DNA of 64,000 bases from Rhodocyclaceae bacterium (GCA_006218025.1 VBWA01000002.1:120301-184300); one strand, 5' to 3'. Counted from the first letter of the stretch, positions 1 through 12,746 are shown. Notes: generated from the letters alone by a model not told the origin. Program-made: numbers and translations.

Positions 1-614
1 TCCGGAGTACCCATGCGCTCGCCCGACAGCGGCAGCAGCGGCTCGATCACCGGTTCCTGCTTCATGGTATTGACGAAACGCGTATAGGCGATATGCACGG
101 CATCCAGCTCACCGGCCTGGAAGGCATCGATCATGACCTTCATCGCTCCGATCAGCTTTTCCAGGTGCGGGGTATCGCCCAGATGAGTGATATGCGAAAT
201 GACATTGGCACCGAGGCGCTGCATGAAACCCAGGCCCTTGTTGCCGATGCACGTGACGCGGATGTCGGTTGCGCCGTCGGTCTCCCACTGGCGCATGGTA
301 TTCAGCGCCTGGCGCAGGATATTGGTGTTAAGGCCTCCGCAAAGGCCCTTGTCCGTCGTCACCACGATCAGTCCGACGCGCTTCACCACCGCCGCCTTGG
401 TTCGGCCAAGGAAGGCATGCCGATACTCGGTGACATTGGCCTGCGAAAGATTCGCCGCCAGGCGACGGATCTTTTCGCTATAGGGACGAGCGGCACGCAT
501 CCGTTCCTGCGCCTTGCGCATCTTGGATGCGGCCACCATCTCCATGGCCTTGGTGATCTTGCGCGTGTTCTGGACGCTCTTGATCTTGGTGCGGATCTCT
601 TTGCTGCCTGCCAT
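1..614 (-). CDS. atpG: ATP synthase F1 gamma subunit (C-terminal part outside window)
   Basis: This is the central rotor shaft of F1 ATP synthase, which couples proton flow through F0 to catalysis in alpha3beta3. The minus-strand frame starts at ATG 614 with [20 protein letters not shown], the typical gamma N-terminus. It continues with [18 protein letters not shown] and the conserved [10 protein letters not shown] segment. About 204 residues are visible of a usual 285-290, and the frame is still open at the window edge. It lies 26 bp downstream of atpA, as in a standard atp operon. Family and start are clear. Confidence 0.96.
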   Translation of the reverse strand, partial: MAGSKEIRTKIKSVQNTRKITKAMEMVAASKMRKAQERMRAARPYSEKIRRLAANLSQANVTEYRHAFLGRTKAAVVKRVGLIVVTTDKGLCGGLNTNILRQALNTMRQWETDGATDIRVTCIGNKGLGFMQRLGANVISHITHLGDTPHLEKLIGAMKVMIDAFQAGELDAVHIAYTRFVNTMKQEPVIEPLLPLSGERMGTP

Positions 615-640
615 GATCGCTCCCCGTCAGCGCTGCGCGA

Positions 641-2179
641 TCAGGACCAGGACTTCTTGAACTCGGTCACGGCGGCCTTGAGCTGGCCCTCGGCGTCCTT
701 GTCCAGATCCTTGGTGGTCTCGATCTTGTTCATCAGGTCTGCATGCTTGTGGTGCATGTACTGATGCAGTTCCGTTTCGAACGGGAGGATGCGCGTGACG
801 TCGATGTCGTCCATGAAGCCTTCGTTGGACGCATACAGCGTGACGCCCATTTCGGCGACCGACAGCGGCGCGTACTGCAACTGCTTCATCAGCTCGGTCA
901 CCCGACGGCCGCGCTCGAGCTGCTTGCGCGTGGCTTCGTCGAGGTCGGACGCGAACTGGGCGAAGGCCGCCAGTTCGCGGTACTGGGCCAGCGCCAGACG
1001 CACGCCGCCGCCGAGCTTCTTGATGATCTTGGTCTGGGCCGCACCACCGACGCGCGACACCGAGACGCCGGCGTTCATGGCGGGACGGATACCGGCGTTG
1101 AACAAGTCGGTCTCAAGGAAGATCTGGCCGTCGGTAATCGAAATCACGTTGGTCGGCACGAAGGCGGAGACGTCGCCGGCCTGGGTTTCGATGATCGGCA
1201 GCGCCGTCAGCGATCCGGTCTTGCCCTTGACTTCGCCGTTGGTCAGCTTTTCCACCCAGGCTTCGGAGACGCGCGCGGCGCGCTCGAGCAGACGCGAGTG
1301 CAGGTAGAACACGTCGCCGGGATAGGCTTCGCGGCCTGGCGGACGGCGCAGCAACAGGGATATCTGGCGATAGGCCCAGGCCTGCTTGGTCAGGTCGTCA
1401 TAAATGATCAGGGCGTCCATGCCGCGGTCGCGGAAGTACTCGCCCATCGAACAGCCCGTATAGGGAGCGATGAACTGGGTTGCGGCGGAGTCGGAAGCGG
1501 TGGCCGCGACGACGATGGTGTATTCCATCGCGCCGTGCTCCTGCAGCTTGCGCACTACGTTGGCGACGGTCGAAGCCTTCTGGCCGATCGCGACGTAGAT
1601 GCAGAACATGTTCTGCCCCTTCTGGTTGATGATGGCATCAACCGCCACCGCCGTCTTGCCGGTCTGGCGGTCTCCGATGATCAGCTCGCGCTGGCCGCGG
1701 CCCACCGGCACCATCGAGTCGATCGCCTTGAGACCGGTCTGCACCGGCTGCGACACCGACTTGCGCCAGATCACGCCCGGCGCGACCTTTTCGATCTTGT
1801 CGGTGATCTTCGCGTTGATCGGGCCCTTGCCGTCGATCGGCTCGCCCAGGGCGTTGACCACGCGGCCGAGCAGTTCAGGGCCGACCGGCACTTCGAGAAT
1901 GCGGCCAGTACATTTGACGGTGTCGCCTTCGGAAATATGCTCGTAGTCGCCGAGGACCACGGCGCCGACGGAGTCGCGTTCGAGGTTCAGCGCGAGGCCG
2001 AAGGTGTTGCCGGGGAATTCCAGCATTTCGCCCTGCATCACGTCGGTCAGACCGTGAATGCGGCAAATGCCGTCGGTTACCGAAACCACGGTGCCCTCGT
2101 TGCGGGCCGTGGCGGCCAACTGCATGTTCTGGATCCGGCTCTTGATCAGGTCGCTGATTTCGGATGGATTGAGGTTCAT
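641..2179 (-). CDS. atpA: ATP synthase F1 alpha subunit
   Basis: This is the non-catalytic nucleotide-binding subunit of F1. It has 512 residues, the usual length. The Walker A motif GDRQTGKT lies at residues 169-176, the same position as in E. coli, and the alpha signature around [20 protein letters not shown] follows. The N-terminal amphipathic segment (residues 1-25), which contacts delta, is present. It sits between atpH (10 bp upstream) and atpG, within an atpI-B-E-F-H-A-G operon read on the minus strand. Confidence 0.98.
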   Translation of the reverse strand: MNLNPSEISDLIKSRIQNMQLAATARNEGTVVSVTDGICRIHGLTDVMQGEMLEFPGNTFGLALNLERDSVGAVVLGDYEHISEGDTVKCTGRILEVPVGPELLGRVVNALGEPIDGKGPINAKITDKIEKVAPGVIWRKSVSQPVQTGLKAIDSMVPVGRGQRELIIGDRQTGKTAVAVDAIINQKGQNMFCIYVAIGQKASTVANVVRKLQEHGAMEYTIVVAATASDSAATQFIAPYTGCSMGEYFRDRGMDALIIYDDLTKQAWAYRQISLLLRRPPGREAYPGDVFYLHSRLLERAARVSEAWVEKLTNGEVKGKTGSLTALPIIETQAGDVSAFVPTNVISITDGQIFLETDLFNAGIRPAMNAGVSVSRVGGAAQTKIIKKLGGGVRLALAQYRELAAFAQFASDLDEATRKQLERGRRVTELMKQLQYAPLSVAEMGVTLYASNEGFMDDIDVTRILPFETELHQYMHHKHADLMNKIETTKDLDKDAEGQLKAAVTEFKKSWS

Positions 2180-2189
2180 CGAATTACTC

Positions 2190-2750
2190 CTAGTTCTTTA
2201 GCGCGGTGGCCATGGCGGCAAGTTTGCCGCGGACCGAGGCGTCAATCACTTCATCGCCGACGGCAATGCGGACGCCACCGATAAGTTCGGCATCGACCTT
2301 GACGGTCGCCTGGATCTTGCACTCGAACTTGCGTTCGAGGTCAGCCACGAGAGTCTTCAGCGTCGCATCGTCAAGGGCAAAGGCCGAGCTGATCTCGGCG
2401 TCCTTGACGCCCTCATGACCATGCTTGAGTTCGTTGAAAAGCTCGGCGATCTCGGGCAGGACGATGAGGCGGTCGTTGTCGGCCAGCACGCGGACGAAAT
2501 TCTGCTGGTCGGCCGACAGGCTGAGTTTGGCGTCCGGGGTGGCCACATTGGTGGCCACTTCGAGACAAAGCTGTGCCAACTGGGCAGGACTCAGGCGCGG
2601 GTTGCCGATGCACTCTTCCATCTCCGGACGGCCAGCAACAGCGGAAAGCCGCGACAGGACATCGGACCAGGCGGCTAGCGCACCGCCGCTCTTGGCCAGT
2701 TGGAAGGCGGCCTCGGCGTAGGGGCGCGCAAGGGTGACATTTTCAGCCAT
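2190..2750 (-). CDS. atpH: ATP synthase F1 delta subunit
   Basis: This is the peripheral-stalk subunit that joins the alpha3beta3 head to the b-subunit dimer. It has 186 residues, slightly longer than the E. coli protein (177). The N-terminus [19 protein letters not shown] carries the family's RPYAxAxF motif. The C-terminus has [20 protein letters not shown] and [11 protein letters not shown], both typical of delta/OSCP. It begins 6 bp after atpF and ends 10 bp before atpA. Confidence 0.97.
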   Translation of the reverse strand: MAENVTLARPYAEAAFQLAKSGGALAAWSDVLSRLSAVAGRPEMEECIGNPRLSPAQLAQLCLEVATNVATPDAKLSLSADQQNFVRVLADNDRLIVLPEIAELFNELKHGHEGVKDAEISSAFALDDATLKTLVADLERKFECKIQATVKVDAELIGGVRIAVGDEVIDASVRGKLAAMATALKN

Positions 2751-2756
2751 GGCAGA

Positions 2757-3227
2757 TTACAGTTCCGACTTGAGTTGCGTCAGCAGCTCGGCGTGGGCCT
2801 GGGCATTGATTTCCTTGCGCAGGATGCGCTCGGCGCCAGCAACTGCGAGGACGGCCACATGCTCGCGCAAGGCCTCCCTGGCGCGCTGCGAAGCTGCGGC
2901 AGCCTCGTTCTCCGCTGCCTCACGCGCAGCATTGACGATGCGCGCGCCTTCAGCGCGGGCTTCTTCGATCAACTGGGCCACCTGCTTTTCGGCACCGCTG
3001 CGGAACTCGGCAGCCGATTCACGCGCCTTGCGCAGCTCCTCGGAGGCCTTCTTTTCTGCGTGCGCCAGATCGGCCTTGGCCTTGTCCGCGGCCGCAAGCC
3101 CGTCAGCTATCTTGCCCGCACGCTCGTCGAGTGCCTTCATGATGGGAGGCCACACGAATTTCATCGTGAACCACGCCAATATGAGGAACACAACCAGCTG
3201 GGCAAACAGCGTTGCGTTCAGATTCAC
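2757..3227 (-). CDS. atpF: ATP synthase F0 b subunit
   Basis: This peripheral-stalk stator subunit has 156 residues, like E. coli b. One N-terminal membrane helix (about residues 5-27, [20 protein letters not shown]) is followed by [18 protein letters not shown] and a long charged, alanine-rich helix that forms the right-handed coiled coil. The order atpE-atpF-atpH is conserved. Confidence 0.97.
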   Translation of the reverse strand: MNLNATLFAQLVVFLILAWFTMKFVWPPIMKALDERAGKIADGLAAADKAKADLAHAEKKASEELRKARESAAEFRSGAEKQVAQLIEEARAEGARIVNAAREAAENEAAAASQRAREALREHVAVLAVAGAERILRKEINAQAHAELLTQLKSEL

Positions 3228-3259
3228 GGTAATCGCTCCTTAAGCGTTGGGGAAGACGA

Positions 3260-3550
<291 letters not shown>

Positions 3551-3559
3551 TTAAAAGAA

Positions 3560-4758
<1,199 letters not shown>

Positions 4759-4790
4759 CTATAAGACCAGGCCGCTTCCAAAAGCCCGCG

Positions 4791-4819
4791 AATATAGGCC
4801 ATTGATCATGGGTTGTCAA
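4791..4819 (-). promoter_or_regulatory. Sigma70-type promoter of the atp operon
   Basis: On the minus strand, TTGACA (4819-4814) and TATATT (4796-4791) are separated by exactly 17 bp, upstream of atpI. The parB-atpI gap (4759-4929) holds no open gene. Confidence 0.8.
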
Positions 4820-4929
4820 ACATTTTATGGTGCAGCGCGCCATCCGCATTCGGGGCAGAACAGTTACATGCCATTGGGCTAGATGAAACTGTCGCAAGGG
4901 TGTTCTTTCAGCCATGAAAATTGAGACGG

Positions 4930-5778
4930 TCAATCGAGCCTGGCCAGCAGGCCGTCGAGCTGGTCGAGACTGCCGAAGCGGATCGTCAGGCTGCCGCCAC
5001 CTTTGCGATTGGCGCTGATTTTGACCGTCGCGCCGAGGCGATCGGACAGCTCTTCTTCCAGGCGCAGGAGATCGCGATCCGGCTTCTTGTCGCCGCCCTT
5101 CTTGACCGGCGGATTCAGCTCCCTCGCTACCATGCGCTCAGTTTCACGCACTGAATAACCTTTGTCCGCCACCAGGGCGGCGATGCGCCCCTGCTCGCCC
5201 TTGGACAGCGGCAACAGCGCTCTGGCGTGCCCCATCTCGATATCGCCGGCCATCAACATGTCCTGGGCCGGTTTCGCCAGTTGCAGCAGGCGCAGCAAGT
5301 TGGAAGCGGCTGAACGCGAACGGCCGACGGCATCGGCAGCCTCTTGGTGAGTCATCTTGAATTCGTCGATCAGGCGCTGGAGGCCCGCCGCTTCCTCCAG
5401 CGGATTCAGATCTTCGCGCTGGATGTTCTCAATCAGCGACATCGCCAGCGCGGCGTCGTCAGGGATGTCGCGGATCAGCACCGGGACTTCGAGCAAGCCC
5501 GCGATTTGCGCTGCGCGCCAGCGCCGCTCGCCGGCGATGATCTCGTAGCGACCGCTATCCACCGGCCGCACCGAGATCGGCTGGATCAAGCCCTGGGCCT
5601 TGATGGAGGCCGCCAGTTCCTCCAGCGAACCGGGGTCCATGCGGGTGCGCGGCTGGTACTTGCCGGGCTGCAGGGCGCCGACCGTGAGCACCTCCTGGCG
5701 CTGGGTCTCCGGAGTGTTGTTGGCGGCCAGGAGGGCATCGAGCCCGCGGCCGAGGCCCTTTTGTTTCGATGGCTTCAC
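4930..5778 (-). CDS. parB: Chromosome partitioning protein ParB
   Basis: This CTP-dependent DNA clamp binds parS and partners ParA in origin segregation. It has 282 residues. The N-terminus [14 protein letters not shown] is the ParA-interacting segment. Next come the box I region with YQPRTRMD, the CTP-binding GERRWRAAQ motif, and [15 protein letters not shown] helix-turn-helix follows ([26 protein letters not shown]), then a C-terminal dimerisation domain. It overlaps parA by 4 bp. Two parS sites lie about 3.4 kb away at 9135-9176. Confidence 0.97.
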   Translation of the reverse strand: MKPSKQKGLGRGLDALLAANNTPETQRQEVLTVGALQPGKYQPRTRMDPGSLEELAASIKAQGLIQPISVRPVDSGRYEIIAGERRWRAAQIAGLLEVPVLIRDIPDDAALAMSLIENIQREDLNPLEEAAGLQRLIDEFKMTHQEAADAVGRSRSAASNLLRLLQLAKPAQDMLMAGDIEMGHARALLPLSKGEQGRIAALVADKGYSVRETERMVARELNPPVKKGGDKKPDRDLLRLEEELSDRLGATVKISANRKGGGSLTIRFGSLDQLDGLLARLD

Positions 5779-6554
5779 GAATTGTCCTTCCAGGAATTGA
5801 CACGATCAATCATCTCGACGGCGAAGGCCAGGTAGGCTTGAGCGCCTTTGGCCGCCTTGTCGAAGAGGACACCGGGCACGCCATAGCTGGGCGCTTCGGC
5901 GAGGCGTATGTTGCGTGGCACGAGGGTCTTGAACACCTTGTCGCCGAAATGCTGTTCCAGTTGCGCCGAAACCTGGGTAGACAGGGTGTTTCGCGGGTCA
6001 TACATGACCCGCAACAAGCCGATGATCTTGAGGTCGCGATTCAGGTTGGCATGGACTTTCTTGATAGTGTTCACCAGGTCCGACAGGCCTTCCAGCGCGT
6101 AGTACTCGCACTGCATCGGGATGATGACGCCATGCGCCGCGCACAGCCCATTCAGCGTCAGCATTGACAGCGAAGGCGGGCAGTCGATCAGGACGAAATC
6201 GTAATCTTCCTTGTGCTCAGCCAGCGCGGCCTTGAGGCGCATCTCGCGCAGTTCCAGATCGACCAGCTCGACTTCGGCTCCGGCCAGATCGCGGTTTGCC
6301 GGCAGGACGTCGAACTTGCCGGAAGGCGACACCACCCGCGCATCCGCAAGGCTCGCGAGTTCGAGCAATACCTGATAGACGGATGACTTGAGAGTGCGCT
6401 TGTCGACGCCGCAACCCATGGTGGCGTTGCCCTGGGGATCGAGGTCGACCAGCAGCGTACGCTGACCGCTGGCGGCCAGCGCGGCGGCGAGATTGACGGC
6501 GGTTGTGGTCTTGCCCACCCCGCCCTTTTGATTGGCTATTGCGAATATGTGCAT
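5775..6554 (-). CDS. parA: Chromosome partitioning ATPase ParA/Soj
   Basis: This deviant Walker ATPase drives ParB-parS movement and origin segregation. It has 259 residues and starts MHIFAIANQKGGVGKTTTAV, with the deviant Walker A KGGVGKTT at residues 10-17. DLDPQGNAT and FVLIDCPPSL (Walker B) follow. It overlaps parB by 4 bp and lies 2 bp after rsmG, in the mnmG-rsmG-parA-parB order common near proteobacterial origins. Confidence 0.98.
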   Translation of the reverse strand: MHIFAIANQKGGVGKTTTAVNLAAALAASGQRTLLVDLDPQGNATMGCGVDKRTLKSSVYQVLLELASLADARVVSPSGKFDVLPANRDLAGAEVELVDLELREMRLKAALAEHKEDYDFVLIDCPPSLSMLTLNGLCAAHGVIIPMQCEYYALEGLSDLVNTIKKVHANLNRDLKIIGLLRVMYDPRNTLSTQVSAQLEQHFGDKVFKTLVPRNIRLAEAPSYGVPGVLFDKAAKGAQAYLAFAVEMIDRVNSWKDNS

Positions 6555-6556
6555 CG

Positions 6557-7192
6557 TCAGGCTCTCTCAAGAACAATCAGGTGGCGCTGCGCGTCCAGTC
6601 CCGGAACACTCAGTCTGGCGCGGTCAAGCACCGCCCAGCCGGGCGGCAAGCGGCGCATTTCATCTTCGGACGCGAGGCCTTTCATGGCGTAGAGCCGGCC
6701 ATTCGGGGACAGCAAATGTCCTGCGACATCCACGAAGTCAGCCAGCTCGGCAAAAGCACGGGAAACCACGGCATCGAACTGGCCTCCGGGAACATCTTGC
6801 ACGCGCCCGCCAACTACCGTGATGTTCGCCAGGCCAAGCTCGATCTTCGCCTGGCGCTGGAAAGCCGACTTCTTTTCGACCGCCTCGATCAGCGTCATGT
6901 CGAGATCGGGTCGCGCGATGGCCAGCGGGATCCCCGGCAACCCGGCGCCGCTGCCGACATCCGCCCAACGCCGTCCCGCCAGCGCCGACTCTTGGACAGC
7001 CGGCAGCAGAGAAAGGGAATCGAGCAAATGCTGGGTGACCATTTCGCTTTCATCACGGATGGCCGTCAGGTTGTAGGTACGGTTCCATTTCTTCAGCAGG
7101 GCGACAAAGCCCAGCAGTTTTTCCTGCATTGCCGCAGACAGGTCAAGCCTGAGGCCAACGAGGCCCGCATGCAACTCGTCCGCCAGACTCAT
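6557..7192 (-). CDS. rsmG: 16S rRNA (guanine527-N7)-methyltransferase
   Basis: This enzyme methylates G527 of 16S rRNA using SAM. It has 211 residues, the normal length. The SAM-binding motif [15 protein letters not shown] is clear, and [12 protein letters not shown] follows. The start ATG 7192 overlaps the mnmG stop by 4 bp. One perfect copy of the window's dispersed 21-bp repeat lies inside the gene (6969-6989). It encodes SALAGRR just before the SAM motif, at a loop that varies in the family. Confidence 0.97.
   Translation of the reverse strand: MSLADELHAGLVGLRLDLSAAMQEKLLGFVALLKKWNRTYNLTAIRDESEMVTQHLLDSLSLLPAVQESALAGRRWADVGSGAGLPGIPLAIARPDLDMTLIEAVEKKSAFQRQAKIELGLANITVVGGRVQDVPGGQFDAVVSRAFAELADFVDVAGHLLSPNGRLYAMKGLASEDEMRRLPPGWAVLDRARLSVPGLDAQRHLIVLERA
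6969..6989 (-). repeat. Dispersed GTCGGCG repeat, copy inside rsmG
   Basis: This is a perfect match to the 21-bp core, read on the minus strand as GTCGGCGCTGGCGGGACGGC plus G. It lies inside rsmG in the frame that gives SALAGRR. Confidence 0.7.
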
Positions 7193-9066
7193 GCTGCCTT
7201 GCGCCGCTTCAGATGCACCAGCAGCAGGGAAATGGCCGCCGGTGTCATGCCCTGCAGGCGCGAGGCCTGCCCGAGGGTCTGCGGTCGCGCCTGGGTCAGC
7301 TTCTGCCGCACCTCGAAGGACAAACCATGAACCTCTGCGTAGTCGATGTCACCGGGCAAAGCCAGTGACTCGTGCGCAAGACTCTTTTCAACCTCGTCTT
7401 TTTGCCGCTCGATATAGCCCTGATACTTGGCCTGGATCTCTACCTGCTCGATTTCATCGGCGGAGCCAATGCCCTCGCCCGCGCCGGGGAGGGTCAACAG
7501 GCTGGCGTAGCTGACTTCAGGCCGCCGCAGCAGGTCGAACAGGCGATATTCGCGTTCCATCGGCTGGCCCAGCACACGCACCGCATCGGCTTCCGGCATT
7601 TGACGGGGATTGACCCAGGTGGTTTTGAGCCGCTCCATTTCGAGCGCCACGGCGTCACGTTTGCGATTGAACGCGGCCCAGCGCCGATCGTCCACCAAGC
7701 CAAGTTCCCGGCCAATCTCGGTCAGACGCGCATCGGCGTTGTCCTCGCGCAAGGACAGGCGATATTCGGCGCGACTGGTAAACATCCGGTAGGGCTCGGA
7801 CACCCCGCGCGTAATCAAGTCGTCCACCAGTACGCCGAGGTAGGCCTGATCCCGCCGCGGCGACCATGTCGATAACTGCCTGGCTTGGCGCGAAGCATTG
7901 ATACCCGCCAACAGACCTTGCGCTGCGGCTTCTTCATAGCCCGTCGTACCGTTGATCTGGCCGGCAAAAAACAACCCGGCAATCGACTTGGTTTCGAGGC
8001 TGTCCTTGAGGTTGCGCGGATCGAAATAGTCATATTCGATGGCGTAGCCGGGGCGCGTGATATGGGCGTTCTCGAGGCCGCGAATGGAACGCACCAAGGC
8101 CAGCTGGATATCGAAGGGCAGGCTGGTGGAGACGCCCTGCGGATAGATCTCGTGCGTCTCCAGGCCTTCCGGCTCAAGAAATATCTGATGGCTGTCCTTG
8201 CCGGCGAAACGATGGATCTTGTCTTCGATCGAGGGGCAGTAGCGCGGCCCGACGCCTTCGATGACGCCTGTAAACATCGGCGAGCGATCCAGCCCCGAGC
8301 GAATGATGTCGTGAGTGCGGCTGTTGGTCTGGGTGATCCAGCAGGAAACCTGACGCGGATGCTGGCTGCGCGTACCCATGAAGGAAAACACCGGTACCGG
8401 ATCATCTCCGGGCTGGGCCTGGAGAACCGAATAATCGATACTGCGTCCGTCGAGCCGTGGCGGCGTCCCGGTCTTGAGCCGGCCCACCGGAAGGCGGATC
8501 TCCTTCAGGCGCTCGGCCAGCGAAATCGCGGGCGGATCGCCAAAGCGTCCAGCCCGGTAATTGGTGAGCCCGACATGGACCAGGCCATTGAGAAAGGTCC
8601 CGGCAGTCAGCACCACGGCAGGAGCCTCGAAGCTGATACCGAGCTGGGTCACCACGCCGGTAACACGATCGCCGGTAAGGATCAGATCGTCCACCGCCTG
8701 CTGGAACAGCGTCAGATTCGGCTGATTTTCGAGGCGACTGCGAATCGCCTGCTTGTACATCTGGCGATCAGCTTGGGCGCGGGTGGCGCGTACCGCCGGC
8801 CCCTTGGAAGCATTCAGGATGCGGAACTGGATGCCCGCCTCGTCGGTTGCGGAAGCCATCGCGCCCCCAAGTGCATCGACCTCCTTGACCAGGTGCCCCT
8901 TGCCAATGCCGCCAATCGACGGATTGCAGGACATGGCACCCAGGGTTTCGATGTTGTGCGTCAGCAGCAGGGTCCGCGCGCCGGAACGGGCCGCAGCGAG
9001 CGCCGCCTCGGTGCCGGCATGGCCGCCGCCAATCACAATCACATCGAACGAAGCCGAAAATTGCAC
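7189..9066 (-). CDS. mnmG: tRNA uridine 5-carboxymethylaminomethyl modification enzyme MnmG (GidA)
   Basis: This FAD-dependent partner of MnmE modifies wobble U34 of tRNAs. From GTG 9066 it has 625 residues, close to the usual 629. The dinucleotide motif GGGHAG is at residues 13-18, and [21 protein letters not shown] and [22 protein letters not shown] are family signatures. The frame stays open to a TTG at 9096, but ten extra residues are not needed to fit the family. It overlaps rsmG by 4 bp. In this genome it is separated from mnmE by an ABC transporter operon. Confidence 0.96.
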   Translation of the reverse strand: MQFSASFDVIVIGGGHAGTEAALAAARSGARTLLLTHNIETLGAMSCNPSIGGIGKGHLVKEVDALGGAMASATDEAGIQFRILNASKGPAVRATRAQADRQMYKQAIRSRLENQPNLTLFQQAVDDLILTGDRVTGVVTQLGISFEAPAVVLTAGTFLNGLVHVGLTNYRAGRFGDPPAISLAERLKEIRLPVGRLKTGTPPRLDGRSIDYSVLQAQPGDDPVPVFSFMGTRSQHPRQVSCWITQTNSRTHDIIRSGLDRSPMFTGVIEGVGPRYCPSIEDKIHRFAGKDSHQIFLEPEGLETHEIYPQGVSTSLPFDIQLALVRSIRGLENAHITRPGYAIEYDYFDPRNLKDSLETKSIAGLFFAGQINGTTGYEEAAAQGLLAGINASRQARQLSTWSPRRDQAYLGVLVDDLITRGVSEPYRMFTSRAEYRLSLREDNADARLTEIGRELGLVDDRRWAAFNRKRDAVALEMERLKTTWVNPRQMPEADAVRVLGQPMEREYRLFDLLRRPEVSYASLLTLPGAGEGIGSADEIEQVEIQAKYQGYIERQKDEVEKSLAHESLALPGDIDYAEVHGLSFEVRQKLTQARPQTLGQASRLQGMTPAAISLLLVHLKRRKAA

Positions 9067-9134
9067 GCCGCGAGACCAAATCAAAAAGAGGCGCAATCAT
9101 ACGCCTCTCGTTCGAAGAACCAAACCACATCGCT

Positions 9135-9150
9135 TGTTCCACGTGAAACT
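9135..9150. promoter_or_regulatory. parS: parS site (imperfect)
   Basis: TGTTCCACGTGAAACT fits the ParB-binding consensus TGTTNCACGTGAAACA with one mismatch at the last base. It lies between mnmG and livF, 26 bp from a perfect copy. Confidence 0.85.
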
Positions 9151-9160
9151 ACCCATATTC

Positions 9161-9176
9161 TGTTTCACGTGAAACA
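9161..9176. promoter_or_regulatory. parS: parS site (perfect palindrome)
   Basis: TGTTTCACGTGAAACA is the canonical 16-bp ParB loading site. It lies 6 bp downstream of the livF stop and about 10 kb from dnaA, with parA and parB nearby. Confidence 0.95.
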
Positions 9177-9181
9177 GCGCT

Positions 9182-9925
9182 CTAGCGTTTCCCGCCCAGA
9201 CCGAGATAGGACTCCACCACCTTTGGATCATCTATCAGCTTCTCGCTCGGCCCCTCCAGTGCGATCTCGCCAGTCTCCAAAACATAGGCGTAGTCCGCGA
9301 CCTGCAGCGCAGCGCGCGCATTCTGTTCGACCAGCAGGATTGACACTCCGGTCTTTTTGAGATCGGCAATCACGCGAAAGATCTCGCGCACGATCAGCGG
9401 CGCCAGGCCCAGGCTCGGCTCATCCAGCATCAGCAGTTTCGGCTTGGCCATCAGAGCCCGCGCCACCGCGAGCATCTGACGCTCGCCACCCGACAGGGTG
9501 CCGGCATGTTGCGTGCGCCGCTCCTTGAGCCGGGGAAATATCTGGAAAACTTCCTCCATGGTCCGCTCATGATCGCGGTGCCCCGTGCGATGCCGCATGA
9601 AAGCACCCAGCAGGAGGTTGTCCTCGACACTCATCTCGCCGAACAGCGCCCGCGACTCGGGTACCAGATTGATCCCGAGCGCGACCATCTGCTCGACTTC
9701 GGCGTCGCCGACGGGCTTGCCGAGAAAGCTGATCGCGCCGCGGGTGTGGGGCAGCAATCCCATGATGGACGACAGCATGGTCGTTTTGCCGGCACCGTTG
9801 GGGCCGATCACCGTCACGATCTGGCCCTCGCCCACCTTGATGTTGGCGTGATGCAGCGCCTCGACCTTGCCATACGCAACGCAGAGGTCTTCGACTTCGA
9901 GGATGGTCTTCACTTCGCTCATCAA
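9182..9925 (-). CDS. livF: Branched-chain amino-acid-type ABC transporter, ATPase LivF
   Basis: This cytoplasmic ATPase subunit of a Liv/HAAT-family importer has 247 residues. It has Walker A GPNGAGKT, the Q-loop region NLVPESRALFGEMSVEDNL, the ABC signature LSGGERQML and Walker B LLMLDEPSLGLAP. It overlaps the fused livMG gene by 4 bp. The substrate cannot be read from sequence; Liv-type systems carry branched-chain amino acids, amides, urea or aromatic acids. Confidence 0.95.
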   Translation of the reverse strand: MMSEVKTILEVEDLCVAYGKVEALHHANIKVGEGQIVTVIGPNGAGKTTMLSSIMGLLPHTRGAISFLGKPVGDAEVEQMVALGINLVPESRALFGEMSVEDNLLLGAFMRHRTGHRDHERTMEEVFQIFPRLKERRTQHAGTLSGGERQMLAVARALMAKPKLLMLDEPSLGLAPLIVREIFRVIADLKKTGVSILLVEQNARAALQVADYAYVLETGEIALEGPSEKLIDDPKVVESYLGLGGKR

Positions 9926-11709
9926 TCGACCCCCCCGAGGTAGGCTTCCATTACGGCGGGGTCGCGCTGCACCTCCTCGGGCATACCCTCGGCGATCTTT
10001 TCGCCGAACTCCATCACCACCACGCGGTCCGCCAAGCCCATCACAAAATCCATGTCGTGCTCGACCAGAAGGATGCCCATTCCCTCCCCTCGCAGCTTGC
10101 GCAGCAGTTCAGCCAGGGACTGCTTCTCCAGATAGCGCAAGCCTGCCGCCGGCTCATCGAGCAGTAACAGACAAGGGTCGGCGCACAAGGCACGGGCGAT
10201 TTCCATCGTCCGCTGCTGGCCGAGGGCAAGACTGCCCGCCGGCTCGAACATCGAATCCTTCAGCCCCACCCGCTCAACCTGGCGCGCCGCCTCCGCCAGC
10301 AGACGTGCCTCCTCGGCACGGTCGAGATGCAGCAGCGCCGGCAGCACGCCCTTGCTGCCGCGCAAGTGACCGCCGATTGCCACGTTCTCCAGAACCGTCA
10401 TCGTCGGCAGCAGGCGCACATGTTGAAAGGTTCGACTCATCCCCAGCTTGGCAATCTGCCGCGAGTTGAGGCCGGTCACGGCGCTGCCGCGAAACAGCAC
10501 CTCGCCCTCGCTGGCCGAATCAACGCCGGAGACGCAGTTGAACATGGTCGACTTGCCCGCGCCGTTCGGCCCGATCAGCGCCATTACTTCACCCGCCTTG
10601 ACGGTGAGGCTCATGTTGTTGTTGGCCACCAGGCCGCCGAAGCGCTTGAAGACATTTTTCGCTTCGAGCAGGACCTGGCCCGATTCCGGCACCGGCTTTT
10701 TCGGCAGCGCCTCGCCGTCCGGAACTTCGCGCTTTGCCTCGCGTTGCGGAATGAAGCGCGTCAGGATTGGCCACAAGCCATCGCGCGCGCGCTGCAAGAC
10801 GAAGATCATCATGACGCCGAAGACGATGACCTCGAAATTGCCCGAAGCGCCCAGCAGCTTCGGTAGCCAGTCCTGCAGCCACTGCTTGAGTATCGTAATG
10901 ACCCCTGCGCCGATCAAAGCACCCCAGACATGGGCGGCCCCACCGACCACCGCCATGAACAGATACTCGATACCAATGCCCAAGCCAAACGGCGTGGGAT
11001 TGACGAAACGCTGCAGGTGCGCATACAACCAGCCTGAAATGCAGGCAAACAAGGCCGCGATCAAGAAGATGACCACCTTGGAGCGAGCCGTATCGACGCC
11101 CATGGCTTCGGCCATCACGACGCCTCCCTTGAGCGCACGAATCGCGCGGCCCTCGCGGGAATCGAGCAGGTTCTGCGTCAGCCAGACCGCGCCGAGCACC
11201 ACTGCCCAGATCACGTAATAGAATTTACGGCCGTCTTTCAGCTCGAGTCCAAACAAGGACAAGGCCGGAATGCCGGACATGCCCGTATGGCCGCCGAGAA
11301 ACTCGAGATTGCCAAACAGGAAGTAAAGGCTGATGCCCCAGGCGATGGTTCCCAGCGGCAGGTAATGCCCGGAAAGCCGCAGGGTCAGCAAACCCAGCAC
11401 AAAGGCCACCAGGGCGGTAACCACCAGCCCGACCACCAGCCCGATCCAGGGCGAACCGCCTAGGGGCGCGAGCCAACCGGGAAGGCTCTGGGCGGTGGAT
11501 AGATAGGCCGAGGTGTAGGCGCCAAGCCCGACGAAGGCGGCCTGCCCGAAAGAAGTCAGTCCGCCCACTCCGGTAAGCAGCACCAGACCCAGCGCGACCA
11601 GCGCGTAGAGGCCGATGTAATTCAACAGGGTAACGTGAAACTCGGATACCGCCAGAGGCGCAATCAGGAGCAGGCCGAGAAATCCGGCAAGCAGGAGGCG
11701 TGGCGGCAT
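9922..11709 (-). CDS. Fused Liv-type ABC permease (LivM) and ATPase (LivG)
   Basis: One reading frame joins a LivM permease and a LivG ATPase. From ATG 11709 ([20 protein letters not shown]) it has 595 residues. Residues 1-320 form about ten membrane segments with the LivM motif [21 protein letters not shown], and 348-595 form an ABC ATPase. Walker A GPNGAGKS is at 380-387, followed by the signature [15 protein letters not shown] and Walker [12 protein letters not shown]. The linker (about 321-347) is hydrophilic. The ATG overlaps the livH stop as ATGA. The open frame upstream to 12150 is a shadow of livH. Confidence 0.94.
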   Translation of the reverse strand: MPPRLLLAGFLGLLLIAPLAVSEFHVTLLNYIGLYALVALGLVLLTGVGGLTSFGQAAFVGLGAYTSAYLSTAQSLPGWLAPLGGSPWIGLVVGLVVTALVAFVLGLLTLRLSGHYLPLGTIAWGISLYFLFGNLEFLGGHTGMSGIPALSLFGLELKDGRKFYYVIWAVVLGAVWLTQNLLDSREGRAIRALKGGVVMAEAMGVDTARSKVVIFLIAALFACISGWLYAHLQRFVNPTPFGLGIGIEYLFMAVVGGAAHVWGALIGAGVITILKQWLQDWLPKLLGASGNFEVIVFGVMMIFVLQRARDGLWPILTRFIPQREAKREVPDGEALPKKPVPESGQVLLEAKNVFKRFGGLVANNNMSLTVKAGEVMALIGPNGAGKSTMFNCVSGVDSASEGEVLFRGSAVTGLNSRQIAKLGMSRTFQHVRLLPTMTVLENVAIGGHLRGSKGVLPALLHLDRAEEARLLAEAARQVERVGLKDSMFEPAGSLALGQQRTMEIARALCADPCLLLLDEPAAGLRYLEKQSLAELLRKLRGEGMGILLVEHDMDFVMGLADRVVVMEFGEKIAEGMPEEVQRDPAVMEAYLGGVD

Positions 11710-12746
11710 CACTCGTCCTCCTCGACATGGTGCGTCGTCAGCGAACGCCAGACAAGCACCGGAATGATCAGGGTAAACACGATCACTTCCTTGAAGGCAG
11801 AGGCCCAGAAGGACGAAAAGGATTCCAGCAAGCCGACCAGGATCGCGCCTGCCGCGGCAATCGGATAGCTGGCGAGCCCGCCGACGATGGCGCCGACGAA
11901 ACCCTTGAGGCCGATGAGGAAGCCCGTATCGTAATAAACCGTGGTGATCGGAGCGATCAGGACGCCGGAAAAGGCGCCAATCAGAGCCGCCAGCAGAAAG
12001 GAAAGCTTTCCCGCCATTACTGTCGAGATGCCCATCAGGCGGGCGCCTGTTCGATTCATCGCGGTGGCGCGCAGCGCTTTGCCATAAATCGTGCGCTCGA
12101 AAAATACTGCCAGCACCACGATCAGCAGCAGGCTGGCACCGACCACCCAAAGCGTCTGGCCGGTCACCGTCATGACACCCCAGTCAAAGCTGGCATCCGA
12201 AAAAGCCGGCGTACGGGAACCTTCGGCGCCGAAGAACAGCAGACCCAGCCCCACCAATGCCAGGTGCACCGCCACCGAAACAATCAGCAACACCAGCACA
12301 CTGGCCTCGGCCAGCGGCTGAAAGGCCAGACGATATAACATGGGGCCCAGCGGTACCACCAGCGCCAGCACGAGAACGACTTGAGCCAGCAGCGGAAGCT
12401 CGTTTGGCTTCAAAAGGAACACCACCGCTGCCGCTGCCGCCGGATAAACCAGATTCCAGCCGACGATACGGGGAATCTTCCTGGCCATGCCCGAGCGCAG
12501 CGCGAGGCTTATGTCGACCAAGGCCACCAGCACGCCGGCACCGATCAGCAACCACAGCGTTCCGGGCGTCTTGCCCGCCTGAAAGCTGGCCAGGGTCAAG
12601 GCACCAAAAGCAACGAACTCGCCCTGCGGAATGAAAATCACGCGAGTAACGGCGAATACGAGCACCAGCGCCAATGACAGCAGCGCATAAATCGCGCCGT
12701 TGGTAATGCCGTCCTGCCCCAGCAGGAGCGCAATTTGCAGATCCAT
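11709..12746 (-). CDS. livH: Liv-type ABC permease LivH
   Basis: This membrane permease of the first Liv-type importer has 345 residues from ATG 12746 ([20 protein letters not shown]). It has eight or more hydrophobic helices and the LivH signatures [15 protein letters not shown] and [19 protein letters not shown]. The frame is open to 12782, but the family usually begins near the chosen ATG. It is somewhat longer than E. coli LivH (308). It overlaps the livMG start by 1 bp. Confidence 0.9.
   Translation of the reverse strand: MDLQIALLLGQDGITNGAIYALLSLALVLVFAVTRVIFIPQGEFVAFGALTLASFQAGKTPGTLWLLIGAGVLVALVDISLALRSGMARKIPRIVGWNLVYPAAAAAVVFLLKPNELPLLAQVVLVLALVVPLGPMLYRLAFQPLAEASVLVLLIVSVAVHLALVGLGLLFFGAEGSRTPAFSDASFDWGVMTVTGQTLWVVGASLLLIVVLAVFFERTIYGKALRATAMNRTGARLMGISTVMAGKLSFLLAALIGAFSGVLIAPITTVYYDTGFLIGLKGFVGAIVGGLASYPIAAAGAILVGLLESFSSFWASAFKEVIVFTLIIPVLVWRSLTTHHVEEDE

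Noticed and set aside
743..2284. A 513-codon open frame on the plus strand opposite atpA
   Set aside because: Arginine/histidine-rich sequence with no family resemblance; it is the antisense shadow of atpA in high-GC DNA. The same holds for many other long frames (for example 22587-23705, 28814-29944, 51943-53337).
11630..11645. Third parS site (AACGTGAAAC)
   Set aside because: Only one half of the palindrome is present, and it lies within the livMG coding sequence.
11710..12150. N-terminal extension of the LivM-LivG frame to 742 residues
   Set aside because: The first 147 codons are an out-of-frame reading of livH; the permease proper starts at ATG 11709, which overlaps the livH stop.
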